From CAVPEW01 sp963703565 (GTDB taxonomy: Bacteria; Actinomycetota; Acidimicrobiia; Acidimicrobiales; VFJN01): DNA of 64,000 nucleotides. The notes beneath the pieces were generated by a model, which did not search any database, was not told the origin of the DNA, and saw only the letters and a program-made list of their open reading frames with translations. The position numbers were made by a program, and so were the translations under genes. The stretch covers positions 9,154-73,153 of the forward strand of contig CAVPEW010000047.1 in NCBI GenBank assembly GCA_963703565.1, written 5' to 3'. This document shows positions 36,156 to 43,421 of the stretch, piece after piece. Every line of letters starts with the position of its first letter. Position 1 is the stretch's first letter.

Positions 36156-36913
36156 AGCACCCCCACAGCGGCCAGGATCGGCCCCAACCGCCGAGCCACG
36201 GGGTTGCCGGCAGCGCCCAGAAGGTCGACAGGCTCGGGCTCGGGCGAATCGATCCGGCGCACCGCGGGGCGCGCCGGCGACGAGGTCGCCGTGGCCGGCG
36301 CCGGCCCGGCCGCAGCCGGCTCGGTGGCGCCCGACGTGGCGGGGGCACCCTCGGGGACCGTGGACCCGACCACCGCCGGTGGCGACTCCGGCCCTGCGGC
36401 GACCACCGCGGCCTCGTCGGCCAGCGGGCCCGGCGCCTCGCCGCCTCCGCTGCCACCCGGCGCGGCGTCGGAGCCGATCACCTCGCGCTCGAGGGACTCC
36501 ACGAACTGGGCGATCAGCTTGGAGCTCACGTCGGCGAGCACTCCCCGACCGAACTGGGCGACGCGGCCTGTCACGGTCAGGTCGGTCACCACCGACGCCG
36601 CGGTGCCGTCGCCGTCGGGGCGTAGGGAGACGGTGACGGTGGCGCTGGCGTTGCCCTGGCCCCGTGTCTCGCGACCCTCGGCCCGCAGAACGGCGCGATG
36701 CGCGGCGTCGTCGCGCTCGACGAAGGTGGCCTGGCCCTTGTACTGGGCGGTGATCGGGCCGACCTTGACCTTGACCAGGCCCCGGTAGACGTCTCCCTCG
36801 ATCTCCTTGAGCTGGGCGCCCGGCAGGCAGGGGGCGATCCTCTCCACGTCGGTCAGCAGGGCCCACGCCTGCTCCACGGGCACGCCCACCCGGAAGTCGT
36901 TGCTCAGCTCCAT
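36119..36913 (-). CDS. coxG: CoxG-like SRPBCC protein
   Basis: This 264-residue protein starts with an SRPBCC/CoxG domain (MELSNDFRVGVPVEQAWALL, RIAPCLPGAQLKEIEGD, YKGQATFVERDD, GRGVLADVSSKLIAQFVESLE), followed by a Pro/Ala-rich disordered linker and a C-terminal hydrophobic helix (LGPILAAVGVLWLLRRLL) ending in arginines. CoxG tethers carbon monoxide dehydrogenase to the membrane for electron transfer to the respiratory chain, and the C-terminal anchor fits this. It is the last gene of the CODH-like operon, overlapping mocA by 10 bases. Confidence 0.88.
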   Translation of the reverse strand: MELSNDFRVGVPVEQAWALLTDVERIAPCLPGAQLKEIEGDVYRGLVKVKVGPITAQYKGQATFVERDDAAHRAVLRAEGRETRGQGNASATVTVSLRPDGDGTAASVVTDLTVTGRVAQFGRGVLADVSSKLIAQFVESLEREVIGSDAAPGGSGGGEAPGPLADEAAVVAAGPESPPAVVGSTVPEGAPATSGATEPAAAGPAPATATSSPARPAVRRIDSPEPEPVDLLGAAGNPVARRLGPILAAVGVLWLLRRLLRRRR

Positions 36914-37482
36914 CGGTCCAGATCCTCCACCACGTCGACATCGAAGGGATCGCCCGGGCACGGTACCTCCCGCACCAGCGAGGGCGTCGCCCGCATGAGC
37001 GCCCTCGCGCCCTCGTCACCCGAGTCGGGCAGGCGATCCCACACCGATGCGGCCAGGCGCACGGGGTTGGCGCGCCGCCCGCCGTAGGTCGCCACGGCGA
37101 TGGGGGCGTCGGCGGCGGCGACCGCCCGCCAGGCGGCGGTGGTCACTCCCGGCTGGTCGGCCAGGCCGACCACCAGCGCGTCGTGGCCGCCCGCGTGGGC
37201 CTGCGCCACCGCCTCCGCCAGCGAGGTTGCGATGCCATGCTCCCACCAGGGGTTCACGGCCACCCTCACCCGGCGGCCGGCGAGCAGGGCGTGGAGGGAC
37301 TCCTCCCCGGTCACCACGACCACCTCGTCGAGGCCGTCGCCCAACGCTGCCTCCACCGCGTCGAGCGCCCAGGCCGCCAGGGGTCGCCCCCGCAGCGGGG
37401 CCAGAAGCTTGTGGGTGGAGCCACCGCTGGCACGAAAGCGCGACCCCGCGCCGGCTGCCAGCAGGGCGGCGATGGTTGTCAC
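36904..37482 (-). CDS. MocA/MobA-like molybdenum cofactor nucleotidyltransferase
   Basis: This 192-residue nucleotidyltransferase has the N-terminal loop AALLAAGAGSRFRASGG, KLLAPLRGRPLAAWALDAVE and VVGLADQPGVTTAAWRAV. MocA-type enzymes add CMP to molybdenum cofactor to make the cytosine dinucleotide cofactor used by CO dehydrogenase and related hydroxylases. That suits the operon position between the NuoF-like gene and coxG. MobA (GMP) is less likely by context. Confidence 0.87.
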   Translation of the reverse strand: MTTIAALLAAGAGSRFRASGGSTHKLLAPLRGRPLAAWALDAVEAALGDGLDEVVVVTGEESLHALLAGRRVRVAVNPWWEHGIATSLAEAVAQAHAGGHDALVVGLADQPGVTTAAWRAVAAADAPIAVATYGGRRANPVRLAASVWDRLPDSGDEGARALMRATPSLVREVPCPGDPFDVDVVEDLDRWS

Positions 37483-37581
37483 GACCCGGACGCCGGTGCG
37501 GTCGGCTGCTCGGTAGCAGGCTGCGCTGCGCTGTCATCACCGCGCTGGCCCGCCACCGGTGCGACCGTAGGCCGGATCCGG

Positions 37582-38760
37582 TCAGCTCGCGCGACGCGTG
37601 TCGATCGCGTCAGCGGGTGCCGCCCCCGTCCCGGTGCCCCAGTCAGGGGCAAGCTCGAGCACCGAGGCGTCGAGCACGACGACGCCGTCGACCAGGTCGG
37701 CGATCGGAGCGATGGGATAGGGCTCGGGCGGCGCTGCCCTTCCCGACAGGTGCTCTGCCACGGCGTCGGGGAACTGCGCCAGCAGGCTGGCCACGACCTG
37801 TTCGTGCTGGGTGGCCAGGTAGCAACGGGCCCCGGTGGCGACGGTCGAGGTGAGCGTCGCCAGGCGGTCCAGGTCGTCGCTACGCCCGGCGCCCGCCGCG
37901 ATGCGCACCAGCGTGTCGGTCAAGGCCATGCCGTCCTGCTTGCAAGGGGTGCACTGCCCGCAGGACTCCACCGACAAGAACAGCGACACCCCCGCCGCGA
38001 CGGCCACCACGTCCACCTCGTCGTCGATCACTATGAAACCCGCCGATCCCAGGCCCCCTCCAGCGGCGGCCAGGCCCTCCCAGCTGACGGGAGCGTCCAA
38101 GGCCGACCCGGGCAGCAGCGGCTGGGCCGTACCCGACAGCACGGCCACGATCCGGTGCCCGAGCGGCGCACCTCCCCCGAGCGCGAGCACCTCGCCCAGC
38201 GTGGTGCCCATCGCCACCTCGACCACCCCGGCGCGCTCGGTGCGCCCGCTGACCGTGCACACGATCGTGCCCGGCGACTCCGCCGTGCCGACCTCCCGGT
38301 AGGCGTCGGGCCCCAACCCGACGACGAACGGCACGTTGGCCAGGGTCTCGACGTTGTCGACCAGGGTGGGCCGTGCCGCTGTCTCGCCGGCTCCATCGAC
38401 CAGCTCGGCGCCCCGGTCGGCCCCCACCGCGAGCGCGGCGATCAGGGCTCCCTCCAGCACCCGGTAGGGGTTGGCTCGCAGGATCGCTCGATCCTTGAAC
38501 GTGCCCGGCTCCCCCTCTGCTCCGTTGACCACCACCGTGGCCGCCGACCTTCGCCCCATCGCGGCCACGGTCCGCCACTTCGTGCCGGTCGGAAAGCCGG
38601 CGCCGCCTCGGCCTCTCAGCCCTGCTGCCTCCACGGTCGCCACGAGAGCCTCGGGCTCCACGGCGCGGGCGGCGGCCAAGGCCCCGCCGCCCCCATCGCG
38701 GCGATATTCCTCGAGGTCGGCCGTGGGCGACGGATCCAGCACTCGTGACACCAAGGGCAT
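37582..38760 (-). CDS. NuoF-like NADH-binding flavoprotein in CODH operon
   Basis: This 392-residue protein resembles NuoF, the NADH-binding subunit of complex I and of soluble NAD-linked dehydrogenases. GLRGRGGAGFPTGTKW is the FMN/NADH loop, VVNGAEGEPGTFKDR the second nucleotide motif, LVDNVETLANVP and SPGTIVCTVSG are family strands, and ESCGQCTPCKQDG plus a distal GARCYLATQHEQ supply four cysteines for a 4Fe-4S cluster. No NuoE or NuoG partner is adjacent. Its place in a CO-dehydrogenase-type operon, between XdhC and MocA, suggests it passes electrons from the molybdenum hydroxylase to NAD(P)+. That role is inferred. Confidence 0.85.
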   Translation of the reverse strand: MPLVSRVLDPSPTADLEEYRRDGGGGALAAARAVEPEALVATVEAAGLRGRGGAGFPTGTKWRTVAAMGRRSAATVVVNGAEGEPGTFKDRAILRANPYRVLEGALIAALAVGADRGAELVDGAGETAARPTLVDNVETLANVPFVVGLGPDAYREVGTAESPGTIVCTVSGRTERAGVVEVAMGTTLGEVLALGGGAPLGHRIVAVLSGTAQPLLPGSALDAPVSWEGLAAAGGGLGSAGFIVIDDEVDVVAVAAGVSLFLSVESCGQCTPCKQDGMALTDTLVRIAAGAGRSDDLDRLATLTSTVATGARCYLATQHEQVVASLLAQFPDAVAEHLSGRAAPPEPYPIAPIADLVDGVVVLDASVLELAPDWGTGTGAAPADAIDTRRAS

Positions 38761-38809
38761 CGTCGAGCCGTACCCACCGACGCCGGGGCGCAACGCCCCA
38801 TGGCCGATC

Positions 38810-39592
38810 TCAGTGGATGGGGCCGCGGGCGGCGCGCAGGCTCGGCGCGGCCTTGCCGGTGCGAGCGGCGATGATCTCAGCGCAGATCGACACCGCTGTC
38901 TCCTCGGGGGTCCGGGCACCCAGGTCGAGCCCGATCGGGCCGTGGATCCGGGCCAGCTCGCCCTCGGTGACCCCCTCGGCTCGGAGGCGCTCGTTGCGAG
39001 CCTCGGTGGTGCGCCGCGAGCCCATGGCGCCCAGGTAACCGACCCTGGTGCGCAGTGCGGCCACGATCGCGGGCACGTCGAACTTGGCGTCGTGGGTGAG
39101 CACGCAGCAGGCGTCTCGGGGCCCCAGATCCGCCCCATGGGCGTCCAGCCAGCGGTTGGGCCAGTCGACCACCACCTCGTCGGCGAGGGGGAAGCGAGCC
39201 CGGGTGGCGAAGACCTCACGAGCGTCGCACACCGTGGTGCGGTAGCCGAGGACCTTGGCCACCCGCACCAGCGCCGCGGTGAAGTCGACCGCCCCGAAGA
39301 TGACCATGCGCGGTGGCGGCGCGAAGGCCTCGATGAACACGGTGACGGTGTCCTCGATCGCCTCGCCGTGGGCTCCGTAGCGCCGCACCGCTGTCGTGCC
39401 GTCGGCGAGCGCGGCGGACGCGTCGCGTCGGACGACCCGCTCCAGATCGGGGTCCGCCAACGAACCGTGCACCGACGCGTCGTCGGTGACCAGCAGCTTG
39501 TCGCCCACCCCCGGACCCTCCACGACGGTGGCCAGCACGACTGGGCGCTCGCCGGCGATCGCCTCGGCCAACACCTCGAACAGCCCGGGCAC
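38810..39592 (-). CDS. XdhC/CoxF-family molybdenum cofactor insertion protein
   Basis: This 260-residue protein has the XdhC Rossmann domain: MVIFGAVDFTAALVRVAKVLGY, VCDAREVFATRARFPLADEV, CVLTHDAKFDVPAIVAALRT and YLGAMGSRRTTEARNERL, ending HGPIGLDLGARTPEETAVSI. XdhC proteins bind, sulfurate or deliver the molybdenum cofactor to hydroxylases. It lies 5 bases after a small XdhC N-terminal-domain gene, so the usual fused protein is probably supplied as two chains. Confidence 0.9.
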   Translation of the reverse strand: MPGLFEVLAEAIAGERPVVLATVVEGPGVGDKLLVTDDASVHGSLADPDLERVVRRDASAALADGTTAVRRYGAHGEAIEDTVTVFIEAFAPPPRMVIFGAVDFTAALVRVAKVLGYRTTVCDAREVFATRARFPLADEVVVDWPNRWLDAHGADLGPRDACCVLTHDAKFDVPAIVAALRTRVGYLGAMGSRRTTEARNERLRAEGVTEGELARIHGPIGLDLGARTPEETAVSICAEIIAARTGKAAPSLRAARGPIH

Positions 39593-39597
39593 GGCCG

Positions 39598-39912
39598 CTA
39601 CCAGTCCAGCGGCTCGACGAAGAGGTGAACGGTGCCACCGCAGGTGAGACCCACCGCGAACGCGTCGTCGTCGCTGTACCCGAAGGTCAGCAACTGGCGC
39701 TCCCCACTGTCGATGATGCGCAGCGCCTCGGTCACCACCGCGCCCTCGACGCAGCCTCCCGACACCGAGCCGGCCACCTCGCCGTCAGAGCTGACGGCCA
39801 TCGCCGCGCCGGGCAGGCGCGGACCGGAGCCCTCGATGTCGACGACGCGTGCCAACGCCACCCTCTTGCCCTGGGCTCGCCACCGGGTCAGCTCCGACAG
39901 GATCTCCTTCAC
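39598..39912 (-). CDS. XdhC N-terminal-domain protein
   Basis: This 104-residue protein is only the first domain of XdhC/CoxI: VKEILSELTRWRAQGKRVAL, ARVVDIEGSGPRLPGAAMAV, VAGSVSGGCVEGAVVTEAL and FGYSDDDAFAVGLTCGGTVH. The GSVSGGCVEG motif and cysteine in GLTCGG are conserved in the family. GTG 39912 overlaps the stop of the VWA gene as GTGA. It pairs with the next gene for cofactor maturation. Confidence 0.88.
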   Translation of the reverse strand: MKEILSELTRWRAQGKRVALARVVDIEGSGPRLPGAAMAVSSDGEVAGSVSGGCVEGAVVTEALRIIDSGERQLLTFGYSDDDAFAVGLTCGGTVHLFVEPLDW

Positions 39913-41081
39913 CGCGCCAGCACCTCCGCAAGGTCCTCGAGGGCGTGCAGGGAATGTCCCTCCACGAAGTCGTCCAACAACGGCAGCGCCGCCGCCATGC
40001 CCCGCGCCAGTGGGGCGTAGCCGGGAGTGGCCTTGAGCGGGTTCACCCACACCAGGCGGTGGGCCACGCGCCCCAGCCGCCCGAGAGCCCCGGCCAGGAC
40101 CTGAGGGTCGCCGCGGTCCCACCCGTCGGAGAGGACCACGACCGTCGCTCCCCGGGCCAGGCCACGCACGCCCCACTCCTGCACGAAGCGGGCCACGGAC
40201 TCGCCCAGCCGCGTCCCTCCCGACCAGTCCTGCACCTCGGCTGCCGCCGACGCCAGCGCCACGTCGGGATCGCGGCTGGCGAGTTGGCGGGTCAGGCGGG
40301 TCAGGCGCGTCCCGAGGGTGAAGACCTCGACTCGGCCGCGGCCCACGACCGCAGCGTGGGCGAAGCGGACCAGCGCCCTCGCGTAGGGCTCCATCGAGCC
40401 CGACACGTCCACCAGCAGCACCACCCGGCGCAACCTGGTGCCACGCTCGCGGCGGGCGAGCCGAACAGCCTCGCCGTCGGTGGCCATCGAGGCCCGTGCG
40501 GTGCGACCCAGGTCGATCGGGCCCCGATGGCCCTCGGAGGGCAGGAACCGTCGGGACGGCTGGCGCGACCCCGAGAAGCGCAGGGCGTCGATCATGCGAT
40601 CGAGCTGGCGGAGCTCGGCTGGGCTGCACACCGCGAGGTCCTTGCGGGCCAGCACCTCGCGGTCGCTCCAACGCAGCGCGACCACCGGACCCTCCGCCTC
40701 CTGGGCGTTCGCGCCGGGGGTTGCCGGCTCTGCGTCGTCGTCGTCGACCACGAGGCGCACCGGCTCGGGCTCGACCAGCGCTGTGGGCACCTCGCCCGGC
40801 GGAGCGCCATCGCCGAACACGGCGTCGAAGGCCCGGTCGTACGCGTCGACGTCCTCGGGGCGACGTACGAGGGTGGCTCGGCCGGCCCAGTAGAGCCCGA
40901 GCCGGGAGGCCACCCCCACCGCGTCGATCGCGGCGGCGAGCGCCAAGGTCGCATCGGGGGGGACCGTCAACCCCTCGGCACGCACCGAGTCGGCGAAGGA
41001 CACGACCAGCCCGCTCAGGTCGGCCTCGGGCGGGGGCGCGGTCTTCGTCACCACGGCCGGGCTCCGCGCCGCCACGCTCAC
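39909..41081 (-). CDS. coxE: VWA-domain CoxE-like maturation protein
   Basis: This 390-residue protein has a C-terminal von Willebrand A domain with the metal-binding MIDAS motif DVSGSM (about residue 225) and VVVLSDGWDRGDP. An N-terminal part (LSGLVVSFADSVRAEGLTVP) is typical of CoxE/BatA-like partners of MoxR ATPases. Together with CoxD it remodels CO dehydrogenase to build the Mo-Cu or Mo centre in known systems. GTG 41081 overlaps the ATPase stop as GTGA. Confidence 0.9.
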   Translation of the reverse strand: MSVAARSPAVVTKTAPPPEADLSGLVVSFADSVRAEGLTVPPDATLALAAAIDAVGVASRLGLYWAGRATLVRRPEDVDAYDRAFDAVFGDGAPPGEVPTALVEPEPVRLVVDDDDAEPATPGANAQEAEGPVVALRWSDREVLARKDLAVCSPAELRQLDRMIDALRFSGSRQPSRRFLPSEGHRGPIDLGRTARASMATDGEAVRLARRERGTRLRRVVLLVDVSGSMEPYARALVRFAHAAVVGRGRVEVFTLGTRLTRLTRQLASRDPDVALASAAAEVQDWSGGTRLGESVARFVQEWGVRGLARGATVVVLSDGWDRGDPQVLAGALGRLGRVAHRLVWVNPLKATPGYAPLARGMAAALPLLDDFVEGHSLHALEDLAEVLAR

Positions 41082-41989
41082 CGAGCCCGCAGAGCGGTGG
41101 CGGCCACTAGATCGGTGAGGCCCTTCTCGCGGACGCGGTCCTGGTCCTCGCGGTACTTGAGCACCGTGCCCAGCGTGGACGACGCCGCGGCCGCGTCGAG
41201 ACCCTCACAGCCCAGCACCGACAGCGCCCGGGCCCAGTCGATCGTCTCCGCGACCCCGGGAGGCTTGTAGAGGCCCTGGTCGCGCATGGCCGCCACCGCC
41301 GCGGCCACCTGGGCGGACAGGCGGGGCCCGACCTCGGGGGCACGCAGACGCACTATGGCCACCTCGCGCTCGTAGTCGGGATGCTCCACCCAGTGGTAAA
41401 GGCAGCGACGCTTGAGGGCATCGTGGACGTCGCGGGTGCGGTTCGAGGTGATCACCACCAGCGGCGGGTTGACGGAGCGAACGGTGCCCAGCTCGGGCAC
41501 GGTCACGGAGTCCTCGGCCAGCACCTCGAGCAGGAACGCCTCGAACTCGTCGTCGGCCCGGTCGATCTCGTCGACGAGCAGCACAGGTGCCGGCACCTCC
41601 GCCGGGGCCGACAGCGCGGCCAGCACGGGCCGGCGCAGCAGGAACCGCTCGGTGAACAGCTCGGCTTCGATCTCACCGAGGCCCTCGGCGGAGACGAGTC
41701 CCGCCGCTTCGGCCGCCCGAAGGTGCAGCAGCTGGCGGGCGTGGTCCCACTCGTAGACGGCCTGGTGCACGTCGAGGCCCTCGTAGCACTGCAGGCGGAT
41801 CAGCTCACCACCGGTCCAACGGGCCAGGACCTTGGCGACCTCGGTCTTGCCGACACCGGCTTCGCCCTCGAGCAGCAAGGGCCGGCCCATCCGCATCGCC
41901 AGGAACACCGACGTGGCCAGGCCCTCGTCGGCCAGGTAGCCGTTGGCCTCGAGCCCCGCGCGGACCTCGGAGACGTCGGACACTCGCAC
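41078..41989 (-). CDS. coxD: MoxR-family AAA ATPase (CoxD-like)
   Basis: This 303-residue AAA+ ATPase has Walker A LLEGEAGVGKTEVAKVLA (about residues 36-53), Walker B VLLVDEIDRADDEFEAFLLE, sensor 1 VVITSNRTRDVHDALKRRCL and the terminal TIDWARAL. It belongs to the MoxR/CoxD group that acts with VWA proteins as chaperones for metal enzymes. It precedes coxE with a GTGA overlap and follows coxM with an 84-base gap, the largest within the first part of the operon. Confidence 0.92.
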   Translation of the reverse strand: MRVSDVSEVRAGLEANGYLADEGLATSVFLAMRMGRPLLLEGEAGVGKTEVAKVLARWTGGELIRLQCYEGLDVHQAVYEWDHARQLLHLRAAEAAGLVSAEGLGEIEAELFTERFLLRRPVLAALSAPAEVPAPVLLVDEIDRADDEFEAFLLEVLAEDSVTVPELGTVRSVNPPLVVITSNRTRDVHDALKRRCLYHWVEHPDYEREVAIVRLRAPEVGPRLSAQVAAAVAAMRDQGLYKPPGVAETIDWARALSVLGCEGLDAAAASSTLGTVLKYREDQDRVREKGLTDLVAATALRAR

Positions 41990-42073
41990 CCGGGCAGGCT
42001 ACGGCCCGCGGGCCCGACCCGGCGCAGGACCACCGCCGACCCGGCGGGATCGGCCGGGCCGGAGCCGACTCGT

Positions 42074-42895
42074 TCAGGCAGCAGCCTCCTCGAGCGCCCG
42101 ACGGGTCAGGACCCGGACCAAGTGCCGGCGGTACTCGACGCTGGCGTTGAGGTCCGCAGTCGGCTCGGTGCCCTCGATGGCGGCCTCGGCCGCCTCGGCC
42201 GCGGAGGCACCCGACGCGACGGCGGCCTCGACCGCCGCGGCCCGCAGGGGCACCGAGCCCATGTTGACCAGGCCCACCCCCGGGCGGTCGCCGGTGACCA
42301 GCGAGACGCCGACGATCGCCCAATCGTGAGCCCGGCGGGCGAACTTCTGGAACGAGAACCCGGCGCCGGTCGCCTTGGGGATCCGGATCTCGGTGAGCAG
42401 CTCTTCGGGACCCACGGCGGTCTCGAGGAACCCGGTGAAGAAGTCGTCGACTGCGACGGTGCGCTCCCCGGCCGGGCCGCGCACAACCAGCGAGGCACGC
42501 AGGGCGAGCAGCACCGCGGGCAGGTCCGACGCCGGGTCGCCGTGGGCGATCGATCCGCCGATGGTGCCCCGATGGCGGACCTGCGGGTCGCCGATGTGAC
42601 CGGCGGCGACGCCCACCAGGGGGGCGTGCGCGGCCAGCAGCGGATCGGTCTGCAGGTCCCGGTGCCGGGTCATGGCACCCACCGCGACGTGGTCGCCACC
42701 GTCGCGCACGAACGACAGCTCGGCGACCGGCCCGAGGTCGACCAGCACCGCCGGGGTGGCCAGACGCAGCTTCATCAGCGGGAGCAGCGAATGGCCCCCC
42801 GCGAGCACCTTGGCCTCCTCGCCGTGCTCGGCCAGAGAGGCCAGCGCCTCGTCCACCGAGCCGACCCTCACGTAGTCGAAGGCGAGGGGGATCAC
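42074..42895 (-). CDS. coxM: CODH-like medium subunit, FAD-binding
   Basis: This 273-residue protein is the FAD-binding subunit of xanthine-oxidase-family enzymes: FDYVRVGSVDEALASLAEHG, the flavin motif LAGGHSLLPLMKLRLATP and the second flavin motif GDPQVRHRGTIGGSIAHGDP. It passes electrons from the 2Fe-2S subunit to the acceptor. GTG 42895 overlaps the coxS stop as GTGA. Confidence 0.93.
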   Translation of the reverse strand: MIPLAFDYVRVGSVDEALASLAEHGEEAKVLAGGHSLLPLMKLRLATPAVLVDLGPVAELSFVRDGGDHVAVGAMTRHRDLQTDPLLAAHAPLVGVAAGHIGDPQVRHRGTIGGSIAHGDPASDLPAVLLALRASLVVRGPAGERTVAVDDFFTGFLETAVGPEELLTEIRIPKATGAGFSFQKFARRAHDWAIVGVSLVTGDRPGVGLVNMGSVPLRAAAVEAAVASGASAAEAAEAAIEGTEPTADLNASVEYRRHLVRVLTRRALEEAAA

Positions 42896-43359
42896 GAGCC
42901 GGACCCCGCCGCGGCCATGACCGCGGCCACGATGTTGTGGTAGCCGGTGCAGCGGCACAGGTTGCCCTCGAGCCCGTCGCGGACCTCGGCCTCGCTCGGG
43001 TGGGGGTTCTCCTCCAGCAGCGACACCGCAGCCATCACCATGCCCGGCGTGCAGTAGCCGCACTGCAGGCCGTGCTGCTCACGGAACGCCTCCTGCACGG
43101 GGTGCATCACCGACCCGTCCGCCGGCGCGAGACCTTCGATCGTGGTGACCGATCGGCCATCGGCCTGCACGGCGAGGACCGTGCACGACTTGACCGACTC
43201 GCCGTCGAGCAGCACGGTGCACGCGCCGCACGACGTCGTGTCGCAGCCGATGTTGGTACCGGTCAGATCGAGCGCTTCGCGCAGCCACTGCACCAACAGC
43301 AGCCGCGGCTCCACCTCACCCGAGCAGGTGGTGCCGTTGACCGTGACGGCGATCTCCAT
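42892..43359 (-). CDS. coxS: CODH-like small subunit, two 2Fe-2S clusters
   Basis: This 155-residue iron-sulfur subunit has the plant-type cluster cysteines in GCDTTSCGACTVLLDGESVK with a further Cys, and the second cluster in CGYCTPGMVM and GNLCRCTGYHNI. It shuttles electrons from the molybdenum site to FAD. It starts at ATG with GGGGGAG upstream and lies 62 bases after coxL. Confidence 0.95.
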   Translation of the reverse strand: MEIAVTVNGTTCSGEVEPRLLLVQWLREALDLTGTNIGCDTTSCGACTVLLDGESVKSCTVLAVQADGRSVTTIEGLAPADGSVMHPVQEAFREQHGLQCGYCTPGMVMAAVSLLEENPHPSEAEVRDGLEGNLCRCTGYHNIVAAVMAAAGSGS

Positions 43360-43421
43360 GCCTCACTCCCCCTGATGGTCGGCGTCGGACGCCGCTCGGG
43401 CCGTGCCGGCCCGAGCGCAGC

